Below are positions 37,501 to 48,800 of a DNA stretch of 64,000 nt, in pieces. This stretch comes from Membranipora membranacea (lineage: Eukaryota; Bryozoa; Gymnolaemata; Cheilostomatida; Membraniporidae), in NCBI GenBank assembly GCA_914767715.1, contig OU612069.1, positions 17,233,387-17,297,386 of the forward strand, read 5' to 3'. The notes beneath the pieces are model-generated. The model worked only from the letters and a program-made list of their open reading frames with translations, did no database searches and had not been told where the DNA came from. The position numbers and the translations under genes were made by a program. The number at the start of each line of letters is the position of its first letter. Positions within the stretch are counted from its first letter, which is position 1.

Positions 37501-39479
37501 CCATATTCTGTTGGCATTTACAGCTTATATTATGAACTTTTATTAACCACCGATCAATGCATGAAGCAAATAAGACAATGTTTCTGATATGCTTTTTCAA
37601 AGCGGCTCCGTATGTGAGACTTTTCAAAAAAACATTGTCTTGTCTGAGTGCTGGTCCTTTTGACAGCATGTCTGACGTGATGGAAAAATGATGCAAAATG
37701 TATTTACCTTTGATGGTCTATGCTGATCTTGATACATTTGTTATACTGCTGAAATTTGTGGTGTGTGTCATTTAAACAGCAATATATTGGGAAAAAGCAA
37801 AAAATTTGGCCCTTTTTTATTTGAACTGTCTCAAATAGTTACTTAAAATTTCACATTATATCATCAAAGTTAATAAACCATACGCATTATAACGTGACGT
37901 AAAAAGCCACTTTGGGCTCATCAAATATTATTTTCAACCTAAAATTGGGATCGACTATGTCTCTAAGAATGAATGTAACCTGTTTTTAAATTTCTAGCAA
38001 TCAATGTAGCGCAGCCATCAACTTTGCTAAAAACAGCCTTCTCGGCCTCATTTCTCCGATAAAATGACGCAACGTCATCCAATCACCTTTTGATTAGCTA
38101 TTAGCGATCAGTAGCTCAGCAGCTTTCCAACGGTATATAAAATGTCCAATTTGTTCAACGCTGGTTTCATAACCTTAATCAATGCGAAGTTGTTAGAAAC
38201 CCTGGTTGCCCTTTTATTGTGGGGCAACGTAACGTCATTGGAAGGTGTAGAAGCATCCATTGATTTACTGACCATAATCAAGGTTTTTTGTGCACAATCC
38301 AATCAATTTTGATCGGATTTTTAATTTGAAAATTGCTTTACAATCAGCAGCATCTTGTTATCAACTTGATGTTGTTTCTTCTTCAAAAAATATTTTGCCT
38401 AAAATAAGTATCAAACTGTTCAGGACAAGCTGCTAACTCTAATGTAATTTTCAAACTCGAAATCTGATCAAAATTGATTGAGTTATTGACAAAAAAAATG
38501 GATTTTGGTCAGTAAATCATTGGTAGCTTCATTGCTTCTACACCTTCCAATGACGCTACGTTGCCCACAATTATCTGCCTCAGTGCTAATGCTCCATATA
38601 GTGTCCTGTCTAGGTTTATTATTTAGTCTATGGGCATCAGAAGTAAGCTTATGGCATCCTAGTTAATTTCCAAGATCTCAGAATGTGGAAGCTGCCATTT
38701 TGCAATCTTGTTTGTAAAGTTCGCTCAGAGAGCATGCAGTAGCCTAAGATCATAATATATATTACAGTCTAATGCACATTTGTGCAAAGCCTACATTACA
38801 AACACCAATCAAGCATGAAGAATGGAATCCAGTCAGATTGCTTGAAAGGAAGGACAACAACACACAGTTGTACATCTACATGACATCCTCTCCTTACTGC
38901 CTAGTTAAGAACATTTTTATGGCTGTTCTCAGCACACTAGATTCTGTTAATAGTGAGGTGATTATGGCTGCGTGATGGTAAAAGGTTAATAGATGTGTAA
39001 TTACTAGCTAATCAGTCCCTCATAACTCAATCTGTCTTATGAAGTGACATGAAAAACTGCTTCAAAAGTTGCCTTTGCCTTTAATGCAGACTTTGAACAT
39101 GTCACAAAAACTGTTGATCTACTTTGTCTGGCAATGACAATGGCTGAGGCGGCGGTGAAGGCAGAGGTTTACAGCGGTACTAGACTAACTTGTAAGCATT
39201 GCGCAACAAGACTCTAGCCCGTGAGACCTACTTAGTTATAGATACCAATTGTAGGACTCCATATTAAGCACTAAGCTTTGTTGACTAAATGCATTGCAAA
39301 AACTCTCAAGCAATCGCAAAGCTTTTTGTACAACACCAACTTTTTGCCTGGTTCTTCTTCACAGGCCTACACAGATGACGAAACTGGTTGATTTTGGTGC
39401 TGCTAAGCTGATGAAGGAGCAGCCATCATTAGAATATGATCAGACACCAACCGGAACTTGCCTCTTCATGGCGCCTGAG
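25555..39479 (+). CDS. Protein-kinase-like gene, incomplete or decayed
   Basis: Phase-consistent exons: 25555-25578 (ATG), 28082-28189, 35929-36042, 36705-36830, 37017-37161 (ends phase 1). A further kinase exon lies at 39365-39479. The first three give about 82 mostly polar residues. Exon 4 has the glycine loop (IGGGPFGNVYKG, about residues 97-108) and the beta-3 lysine (LCIKQ, K about 123). Exon 5 suits helix C and the following strand (SPHDNII). Exon 39365-39479 has VDFGAAK and GTCLFMAPE, the Mg-binding and activation segments. An open stretch at about 38821-38900 (TQLYIYMTSSPYC) could be the hinge exon, but its splice sites are poor. No HRD catalytic-loop exon and nothing beyond APE was found. 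The VDFGAAK..GT..MAPE style resembles STE/MAP3K kinases. The gene may be decayed or interrupted; an antisense LTR element sits in intron 2. Confidence 0.5.
28335..29590 (-). repeat. 3' LTR
   Basis: 1256 bp. It differs from the other LTR by one base noticed on reading (a run of eight rather than seven A near 28933). A TATATAAG box on the minus strand at about 28881-28890 sits in the loop of a perfect 10-bp inverted repeat (GAACCATGCT / AGCATGGTTC, 28872-28898), the likely LTR promoter. Confidence 0.85.
29520..29870. repeat. 71-bp minisatellite at the LTR/polypurine junction
   Basis: Units start at 29520 (inside the LTR), 29591, 29662, 29733 (72 bp) and a degenerate one at 29805. Each contains GCACCCCCCTGGTTGCAATC, or a variant, and ends ATGCGACA. 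One unit equals the outermost 71 bp of the LTR plus the adjoining purine tract, so the array is made of repeated LTR-end/PPT copies. Short minus-strand frames here are by-products of the repeat. Confidence 0.8.
30041..30230. repeat. 62-bp tandem repeat, three units
   Basis: Three copies of a segment containing CCTGGTTGTCCATCCTAACC and CACATCTCTAGGTTGT at 62-bp period inside the LTR element. They are nearly identical, so a recent expansion. Confidence 0.8.
33460..33635. repeat. AT-rich degenerate tandem array
   Basis: Many short variants of CATAATTTCTTCA / CTAATAATATTCTC in a row inside the LTR element interior. Low complexity. No coding potential was seen around it apart from a short minus-strand frame ending in it. 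Confidence 0.65.
34428..34445 (-). promoter_or_regulatory. Primer-binding site of the LTR element
   Basis: On the minus strand TGGTGCTCCGAGTGAGG follows the LTR terminus CCCACA after two bases (AT). TGG pairs with the CCA end of a tRNA. Which tRNA was not determined. Confidence 0.7.
34448..35702 (-). repeat. 5' LTR
   Basis: 1255 bp. On the minus strand it starts TGTCGC and ends CCCACA. The same TATA-in-palindrome occurs at 34985-35011. Transcription from here runs leftward, antisense to the kinase-like gene. Confidence 0.85.
36490..36663. mobile_element. 174-bp MITE with TA target duplication
   Basis: Terminal inverted repeats GCCAATGTGTTGGCTCTGA (left) and TCAGAGCCAATACATTGGC (right) are flanked by TA at 36488-36489 and 36664-36665. 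The TA duplication suits a Tc1/mariner-type mobiliser. It lies between two kinase-like exons. Confidence 0.7.
37382..37495. mobile_element. Foldback element with GC-rich arm core
   Basis: Two arms of about 46 bp, 37382-37427 and 37448-37495, are inverse copies sharing AATTGCGCGCAACAGAATGC with few mismatches and a ~20-bp loop. It would form a strong hairpin in RNA. It lies downstream of kinase-like exon 37017-37161. Confidence 0.7.
38213..38634. mobile_element. Foldback element with ~110-bp arms, related to 50917-51232
   Basis: 38213-38321 and 38459-38573 are inverted repeats (GCAACGTAACGTCATTGGAA against TTCCAATGACGCTACGTTGC). The loop, right arm and following ~60 bp are also present at 50917-51232 at roughly three-quarters identity by eye. 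A dispersed non-autonomous family. Confidence 0.7.
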
Positions 39480-39706
39480 GTATGAGAATTAACAATAACT
39501 TTTCTGCTAATTCTGTTATCTGTTTGTAGCATGTACTTTGCAGGGAAAATCTCTCTGTCATCTGGAATAGTCCGGTGGCAGCCCCCTCCAATCTTATCAC
39601 TTCCCTATGCACTTTTGGATGGATAAGGTTTGTCAGTTGTTTCTGGTACAGTTTTTCACACAGATCACAATGGTCATATTGTACCTATACACTTAGTTGC
39701 ACAATC

Positions 39707-40461
39707 GGCCGATAATAGCCAAAAATATTGTCGATAAAAGGGAAAGTGATCAAAAATATATGATGTGATTTCAAAACATCCGAAGTCAGAGAGAGCTTGT
39801 CATAATTAGTGGATCTACAACTTTACATGGGTCTGCTATCATAAAAAGCCAAGATGCGGCCAACAACGGTTGCAATACCCCTTTTTATCACCTGTGTAAA
39901 ACTATCATAAAAGCAAAACTACTTTTTCAATTATTCTGCTGCCTAAAACGCAGGCTTCGAATGTTCGTATTGATCTGATTTTTGTATGGTGACTGTGTAT
40001 TGACCCTCTTAACACATAACACCAGTTTTTAATGCCCTTAGTGTGTCGTTTTTCAAATAGTGCGCATTTTTAGGTTTGTCTTTATAAAGTTTTATAGTGT
40101 GTAAAGCAAAAGTTAACTCCTACAAGTATCATCAACAAGGTGCGTAGTGCTGGAAAAAAGTTTTTGGTCATTGATGGAGTCAATACAAAACCATTATAAA
40201 AAATCAGATCGATAAGAACATTCGAAGTCAGTATTCGAGGCGTCTTCAAAATTGGAAAAGTAGTGTCGCTTCAATGATAGTTATATACCAGTGATATAAG
40301 GGGGTATTGCAGCCGTTGTTGGCCACATCTCGGCTATTTCCGATAGCAGACCCATGTAAACTTGTAGATCCACTAATTATGACATGCTCTTTCAGATTTT
40401 GGAAGTTTTAAAACCATATCATCAATTTCTCATCAATCACTTTTCCTTTTGTCGGCAGCGT
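39707..40461. mobile_element. Long inverted repeat, ~300-bp arms
   Basis: The left arm (39707 to about 40012) and right arm (about 40168-40461) are inverse copies, for example CATAATTAGTGGATCTACAA on the left and its complement on the right, and TTACATGGGTCTGCTATC. The spacer is about 155 bp. The arms have diverged modestly. Non-coding. The ends (GATAAAAGGGAAAGTGAT / GACAAAAGGAAAAGTGAT) are likely termini of a foldback transposon. Confidence 0.75.
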
Positions 40462-42975
40462 TACCTTCATATACTATTAAACTCGATGGCTTAGTTCTTA
40501 TAGGTATTTATGAACAGCAATTTTTTGTCCAGTACTTGAAGAATTTATTCTGAAAATGAGAGTTTAAAAATTAAAGATTGCTCTATTTTTCTCAGCAGCT
40601 TTGACAGCTTTGTGTGCGGGGAGCCCCCAGAATAAGCTTGATTTGGAGTTTGATGGGTAAAACCTTGACATTGACTAAATCAACATCTCTTAATCATAAC
40701 TTATAGCATGATATTATGGCATTCAAGTGCTACATGTCAGTGAGTTTTTAGACCTTTTAATTCAATGGCATCATGTGACCCACTCTGGCCTTTGATCAGT
40801 TTCTCATTACCTTTCTTTTATTGAGATGCACGCAATCTGATCTATTTTGCAGTTGTTTTGGCTAACACGGTGTAAAAAGAATGTGATCAACTACCTTTCA
40901 AGTTCATCAAAAACAACTTGGAGGCAGACAAGTGTTAAGATGCCGAGTATGATGGAATCCACTACCAAACGTGTTTTAACCATCAACTAATGATAAGTCC
41001 ATTGCTGTGATAGTCGATGTCTCTCTCTCTCACACACCTGCACCTGATTCATCTTAGCTCAAGACAATCACTATGCTCATCAAGATTAATCTAATGGTTT
41101 TCTCTGAGCCTATTGGCTTAATTTTTGTGAGACCTCTGTGTTAATATTGTTGTCAGGACCAATTCTACTACTTCTCTCGATACTGAGAAATATTTCTATG
41201 CAATATTTCACAACAATGATGCAAACTAATATGCCATCTACTCTAAGTGCCATTTTTATTTTTATATCCTGATAACTTTCCGCCACTCGTCCCCAATCAG
41301 TTTGCTGTGTTTTTTTTTCTTATATGCAGTTCCATGTCATCTGCCCACAGATATAGTTTAGTTTAATGATATTTTCAGTTGATTGCGAGAACTTATTTTC
41401 CCACTTATATTTTTACTGTTTTTAGAAATATCCTGTTCTCAATAAAATTAGACCAAAAAGGTAACCAATACTCCACAACACCTTGATCAAACCAGTGCTT
41501 TGACGATTTAGCTAACATGATCCATGCTCTCCAAGCTTATAACCGTTTAGTTTCGTTGTTTTGATCCAAATAATTTTTCAAAAGAAACATACAGGTCTCC
41601 CCCAGCATCAAATGTGGATGGACAAAGAATGCATAATAAGCCTAGACAGGACACCGCATACATCTAGATTGAGGTACTTAATTGGGGGTGACATTATGAC
41701 ATTGAATTGTCTAGTAGCGATGACTTTACCATTGATTCAAAGTTCCAAGTCAAGGTTTTTTGTTGAAATCTGGATCTCGGTTACATCAGTATCCAAACAG
41801 TACCTCCTGATATGTATATATATATGTATACATTTCCATGGCAACAACAATCATCCGAAGATGTTCTCCCTGATTTGCAAAAAAAATCAAGGGAATAAAA
41901 CTCATTTCAATGAAAACAAATGGTTTTAAAATGTGCCTGCGGCTGTGCTTGCGGCTTGGGTACGTTGCCTTTGGGGTGGTGTATTTGCTGTGTGTTTGTA
42001 GCACTGACCTGATTGGTTGCATGGTAGTGATAATTGGTTTGCTTGCCTTGGTGTGGGGTCTATTGTTTGCACTACTGCATTGCCCTTCAGTGTGGATTTG
42101 GTTATCTATTGATGAGCATCTCTCTTCAGTTATACTATAATTGAATTTTCCTTAATATTACCTGTGATTTATTGAGTCATAGGAGTTGACGAGAGCCTCC
42201 TGGATCACTGACAGAGGTGAGATCTTGTATTGTATTATTATTTTCATGTTTATTGATGCTCACATTACTGATATTATTGATGTCAGATTTTTTGTTGTCA
42301 ATGATTTGATGTCATTTTCATTGTCATTGGTATTTATGCCATTTATCAGAACTGAACTTAGAAAAATGGTATTTCTCTTATTTCAGTTTTACAACACGTA
42401 TCGTTATAATATAACACATCAAACCGTAACTCAACCCAGAAACCTAGTTCCACACACACCCCTATAACACCCATAAAACAATTATTACAACAAACATACG
42501 CTGCCCTGCAGCTACAGACAATGCAATTTAAATGTATGTATGATACTGACATCACGACAGTAAAACACTTAATTTCCTGTTAATGGTACAGAAACAAACA
42601 TCATCTTCCTCCTGTAGCAATCTGGCCACCGATTTCTTGAATAAAGTCAAATCTTAGCGAACATAAAAGTTGTATTATTGATAGATATTTTGAGTTGTGT
42701 TCTTGATCCACATGAAGCCACAACTCCGAGCAAAAGTATCATCTATGATTACCACCGCTACTTCAAATGTCAAATATAGTGCAGGATTAATTCCATTACT
42801 AAAAAAGGACTCTAGAACCCCGAGATCAAATGCCTCTCCTCTTTCCCCCGAATATCCAAATGCCATCCTTCTTTCATTCCCAAACTGTATTCTTTGTCCG
42901 ACCTCCTCGACTTGTGGGGTGTGATCATAGAGTATATCTATATATTATATACAATGGTTTACAGGAATCCGTGAC

Positions 42976-43111
42976 AACTTAACCCGAACCAAACTCAGCC
43001 CGAGCCAAACTTAGCCCAAGCCAAACTTAGCGCAAGCTCGGGCAAAGTTCGGCTCGGGCCAAGTTTGGACGGGGTTAAGTTTGGACAGGGCTAAGTTTGG
43101 ACAGGGTCAAG
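42976..43111. repeat. 16-bp units in mirrored array (compound palindrome)
   Basis: Three direct copies of CCCGAGCCAAACTTAG-like units are followed by a short GC-rich centre (GCTCGGGCAAAGTTCGGC) and then four copies of the inverse (GGGCTAAGTTTGGACA-like). The whole can fold into one hairpin or into several registers. It is GC-rich in AT-rich surroundings. Confidence 0.7.
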
Positions 43112-44394
43112 TGATCGCGCTTCCGTGTACAGTATATAACAACTATATGAATGTGGTTGATTGATAAAAGAATGCCATTACCAAAAGACTGGGGCAGAGT
43201 CTGATAACTTCCATTCATCTGTTGAGAGAAATTTTGATGCGTATGTCCAACTTACTATTGGCAAATTTATCTACTGTGTTATCCACAATTTTTCATATCA
43301 GCCTCATGTCACTTCTGCAGCAAAATGGAAAAAGTAGTTTTACTTTAATGATAGTACCTCTGTGCAACCATCTTGGCTTTGCCTCAGCTATAAATAGTAT
43401 CAGACCAAGGAGTTAGGGTCACTTTCATTCTAACTCTTTGATCAGACTCAACTTAATTTCTGCATCCACATTTTCTAATGTGCTCTTTATATTTTTGCAT
43501 GTTTTTTAAATCATTTCATTATTTTTGTTCATTTTTAAAATTGTTCAAGAATTAATAGTAAAACTTGAGTATGAGAACATATTATGTAAGGTTCAATATC
43601 CACCATTGCCATAAGCTCAAAGAACTTACCAGAAACAACTGTCAAACCTTACCCTGTCAATAATGCCAATGAGGATTCATTTCTGCCACTTTTTGCATTG
43701 GCTGCCACCAATCTAAATAACCTTTTATGAAATTTGAATAGTCTAATACAAGTTAAAACTTATTTATGAATATTTTGATAAGGATCGATCAATTACACAT
43801 CAAATAGATTCTAGAACTACTCTATCCATGATTGCTGTCGATCTGGTACTGCTATGATTTCTCTCCTCCTCTTACCATGCAGATCACCCTTTTTAGCTAT
43901 CAGCTGTCAAGGAACAATCACGATCTGATATCTTCCAAAATTTTCAAATATATTAATACGAAACGCAATGTATGAAAAGCACAATGACCTACAAAATCCG
44001 AAAGGTTTTAGTAAAAGTGTCTTGATTCAAACTCAGTGTTCCTGTACTAGAATATTTTCCTTCACTAATTAATACATCTCAGTGCTTGATACCGCATGAC
44101 CTCATCTGAACAGTCAAGTATCTTTGGAACTTTATCACATAGCTGAATATATTTTAGGTGTGATCCTGTGTTTTAAAAGCAGAGTCCCGCTCCTGCAGAT
44201 GGCTGAAAAGCTGACATCGAGATTGAACTATTATCATTGAATCTCCTGATAAATAGTCAATTCAATAGTAGTATCTGTACCATGATTGTTCTCGCCCCAT
44301 TCCATATTTATTTTGATCTCAGGTGGTCACACCAATTGCTAACAATGATTCTTAGCTACATAAGTTAGCTCATGCTGTAGCAATCAAATATATA

Positions 44395-44931
44395 CAGTGT
44401 AAGCCACTTAATTCAAACTCCAGGGGACCCAAGAAATCGGTTCTAACTATGAGTTGTACTAGTTACAGTTTTGCCGTCTCGCGGGGACTTTCAACGAATG
44501 CGGGGAATATTTCAGGGATTTTACAAACAGCAACTTGTTTTTTGGTTGTACTGTGCAATGCGAGTGATTTTGGAAATAAAACATTATGACTAGTGAACAG
44601 AAGTAATCACTGAATTGGATATTCGGGGTGGGCAGCTTTGTTTAAGGGTGTAAAATCCGGATATTGATCACTCCCTTTGTCTGCATTGTCAAAAACAAAC
44701 ATCTGAACAAGGAGTTACATTCTTCCTTGATTAGAAAAGGCAGCTTTGAATCAGGAGTCCTCTGAATATGGAGTTATTTTCTTCTTTGATAGGAGAAGAT
44801 AATTTCCAATCATAGTTACATTTTCGAATTAAATGAGTCTAAAAACAATTGGCTGGGCTTGGACCACAGTCAGGTGTCTGAATTGACAGGAATTTCGAAT
44901 TATCATGATTCTTACTAACCAACTTACACTG
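44395..44931. mobile_element. Tc1/mariner- or pogo-like TIR element, non-coding
   Basis: Begins CAGTGTAAG and ends CTTACACTG, with weaker matching inward. The left end is preceded by TA; the right end is followed by TT, so the TA duplication is not perfect. About 537 bp, no transposase frame. It may be a deleted copy. Confidence 0.5.
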
Positions 44932-45846
44932 TTCACTGTGTTTTCATGTAAATTCATAGCTTGAGCAGAGTTGTCACCTCTTGGTTCGCCCTAGAAATCT
45001 GCATCGGTGCCCGCAGCCCAAACAATATACTTGTACCGATAGGCTGAGATTGAGATATAACTTCAAAAAACAACTGCCTCGGTCAGGGGACCTTGCTGTC
45101 CTAACCAACGGATCAAGGCAGATATTTACAAGAATAGCAAAGACTTCACAAAGAAAAAGATTTGAATGATTAAACTGTGCCTGAATATTGGTCTAACCAT
45201 GTTTGAAATCATAAACAGTCCTGTATGGTAATGAATGGAATGAATTTGCATCCAGTTGATCATCTTGCAGAAAATTGTGAGATATAAAATTGTCAATAAT
45301 TCTCATGTCGTTTGCCTGTGATACCCATATCTGAGTAAACTGATATAGATATACTGGAAAAGCTTTCAAAGCATGTGCACAAGAATAATTTTACCCCTTA
45401 TAGACAATTATGATGAAAGACTGTCCAAACTTAATATTGAAGAACTTAGTGTACATTTAAATGTCTTATGTCAGCGATAATTTTCTAAAGTTCAATCCTA
45501 CGAGGACCATGTTTGCAATGATTCGCTTCAGCTGTCTCAGCCTTTTATGATGAGCTGCTGTTTAAAAAATTCATTTAATTCCATTCCTTCTTTTTCACAC
45601 GGCCTCATTTGTCAAGATACTTTTAAGGCCATTGTGATATTTTAAGTGTATTGTAAAAGCGATAAAATTATAAGTAACAATTGCAATCCTGTACACACAA
45701 AAAATATGATTTTATCACAAGATCCTTTAATAATATAATTGGCAAATTTAAGTAGGTCACAGCTAGTAGTATGTGGAAAAAGGTACATATCTCATCTCAT
45801 TGTTTACACTGGCATATCTGAATATTGAAATGACTAGAATATGAGC

Positions 45847-48800
45847 TTATGCATTGTCAAGATTATTCAGTGACCTAGCGATATCAGAATTATCACTAGT
45901 CTCACTATGTATTCGCTTATGCATTTCCAACGATAGCCTCTGGTATTCTTTAGCTTTGTCATACTCATTCGTTGCTTGGTATATGGAACCTAGATCCTTC
46001 AGTGACACAGCGATATCAGGGTGATCGTTATTCTCACCGTGTATACGCTTCTCCATTTCTAGCGATAGTCTGTAGTATTCCTCAGCTTTGTTATACTCAT
46101 TCATTGCGTGGTATGTGGTACCCAGTTCATTCAGTGACACAGCAATATCAGAGCGGTCACTATTCTCCCCATGTATACGCTTACGCATTTCTAGTGATAG
46201 TCTGTGGTATTCTGCTGCTTTGTTATACTCATTCATTGCGTGGTATGTGTTTCCCAGGTTATAAAGTGACACAGCAATAACAGAGTGATCACTATTCTCA
46301 CCGTGTATACGCTTCTCCATTTCTAGAGATAGTCTGTGGTATTCTGCTGCTTTGTTATACTCATTCATTGCGTGGTATGTGGTACCCAGGTTATTCAGTA
46401 GCACTGCGATATCAGAGCGATCACTATTCTCACCGTGTATACGCTTCTCCATTTCTAGTGATAGTCTGTGGTATTCCTCAGCTTTGTTATACTCATTCAT
46501 TGCGTGGTATGTGATTCCCAGGTTATAAAGTGACACAGCAATATCAGAGTGGTCACTATTCTCACCGTGTATACGCTTCTTCATTTCTAGTGATAGTCTG
46601 TGGTATTCTGCTGCTTTGTTATACTCATTCATTGCGTGGTATGTGTTTCCCAGGTTATTCAGTGACACAGCAATATCAGAATGGTCACTATTCTCACCGT
46701 GTATACGCTTCTCCATTTCTAGTGATAGTCTGTAGTATTCCTCAGCTTTGTTATACTCATTCATTGCATAGTATGTTCTTCCCAGGTTATTTAGTGACAG
46801 AGCAATATTGGAATGGTCACTATTCTCCCCATGTATACGCTTACGCATTTCTAGTGATAGTCTGTGGTATTCCTCAGCTTTGTTATACTCATTCATTGCG
46901 TGGTATGTGGTACCCAGGTTATTCAGTGACCAAGCAATATCAGAGTGGTCACTATTCTCACCATGTATACGCTTACGCATTTCTAGTGTTAGTCTATGGT
47001 ATTCTACAGCTTTGTTATACTCATTCATTGCGTGGTATGTGGTACCCAGGTTATTCAGTGACCAAGCAATATCAGGGTGGTCACTATTCTCACCATGTAT
47101 ACGCTTACGCATTTCTAGTGATAGTCTGTGGTATTCCTCAGCTTTGTTATACTCATTCATTGCGTGGTATGTGGTACCCAGGTTATTCAGTGACCAAGCA
47201 ATATCAGAGTGGTCACTATTCTCACCATGTATACGCTTACGCATTTCTAGTGATAGTCTGTGGTATTCCTCAGCTTTGTTATACTCATTCATTGCGTGGT
47301 ATGTGGTACCCAGGTTATTCAGTGACCAAGCAATATCAGAGTGGTCACTATTCTCACCATGTATACGCTTACGCATTTCTAGTGATAGTCTGTGGTATTC
47401 TTCAGCTTTGTGATACTCATTCATTGCGTGGTATGTGTTTCCCAGGTTATTTAGTGACAGAGCAATATTGGAGTGGTCACTATTCTCACCGTGTATACGC
47501 TTACGCATTTCTAGTGATAGTCTGTGGTATTCTGCTGCTTTGTAATACTCATTCATTGCTTTGTATGTGTTTCCCAGTTTACTAAGTGATATAGCGATAT
47601 CAGAGTGGTCACTATTCTCCCCGTGCAAACGCTTACGCATTTCTAGCGATAGTTTTAAGTTTTTTGTAGCTGAATCATATTGCCGCATTTCATGCATTAT
47701 ATATCCTTGGTAAGATACAGCATCTGACATGTCTGCACAAAAGACATTTTCACTGTATACACGCCTGTACATGTCTATCGATGAAATCATGCACTCTTCA
47801 GCTGCGCACAAATCACCTAAATTAATGTAGTTTTCTCCCATCACTTTTAGTAAGAGAGCTATCCTTGGATGATCAACAGTCTCACCATAAATCCTGCTGT
47901 AGGTTACCCTGGATCTCCTAAAGTAAATTTTAGCATTATCGTAATGATGTTGGTTATAAAAGTCTAACCCTATTACATAATATCCATGTGCAGCTTCAGG
48001 TACTAAACTCTCCTCTCCGTACAGATGTTCAAACATACTCTGATATCTTCTGCTGTATTTGACTGAGGTCACCTGGTCATGCTGTTCATGGTACAAATAG
48101 GCCAGTGCCTCTATACATTCAAGCAATGCTGATGTTGGATACTGTAATATTTTTAGTCTTTCCTCAGTGGATAGATTTTGTAGGTCAACACTTATGGTGC
48201 TTGCATGAGGACTGTCAATCTGATCACCATAATAATCATACTTCACTTCTTGGCACGCCTTTATATAAAAATATTGAAGGGCTTTGAGGAGATACTTCTC
48301 AGCTTTGTCACATTGTCTCAAATCAACATATAAGCGTCCTATGCTAAGCAAGTAGTCTCCTGATGATTCTTCACCTACACCCTCCAAAGTGTTGAGTGCA
48401 GCGATCCGATCTCCTAGATGACGCTGGCAGGTAGCGATCCTAAGACACACTGATTTGGTCTTGTAGTATTTATCATTCTCTCTGAGATGAATGAGAACTT
48501 CCAGAGCTTGCCTGAAGTAAAAGTTATCTGTGAAAATATTTGCTACCAGATACCTTATTTCTTGAGTACAAATGGCGCTGTGACTACCAAGCCAGTCTAG
48601 AATGTTCTCCTCGGCTAAGTGCTGTATTGGCCCGAAGTGCTCATTCAGCAAATTGAATGCTAGCATTGTGTGACCAGTATGGTGGAGTGTCGATATCTTG
48701 CATAGGAATGTCTGGTCATTCGCATTCGCTGTTGTTTTATAACCCATACACACAGTACCCAATTGATCAGCGTTTACTTCCCCTAGTTTGTCCTTTAAAG

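Larger units (their letters stand above)
39480..45846. other. Gene-poor stretch with several inverted repeats
   Basis: No supported exon. It contains the long inverted repeat at 39707-40461, a G/T-rich tract (about 41930-42100) that yields a spurious hydrophobic frame, the palindromic 16-bp array at 42976-43111 and the TIR element at 44395-44931. Exons that would complete the kinase domain after APE were looked for here and not seen. Confidence 0.5.

Noticed and set aside
41910-42140. Hydrophobic 76-codon frame (possible membrane protein)
   Set aside because: Arises from a G/T-rich low-complexity tract; no splice sites or homology signs.
42190-42223. Short splice-bounded segment after the APE exon
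   Set aside because: The encoded residues do not fit kinase subdomain IX, and it is too short to support alone.
46530-47585. 351-codon plus-strand open frame with repeated SLRGMWYPGYSVT-like units
   Set aside because: Antisense shadow of the 132-bp TPR array; open only because the repeat period is a multiple of three and lacks stops on that strand.
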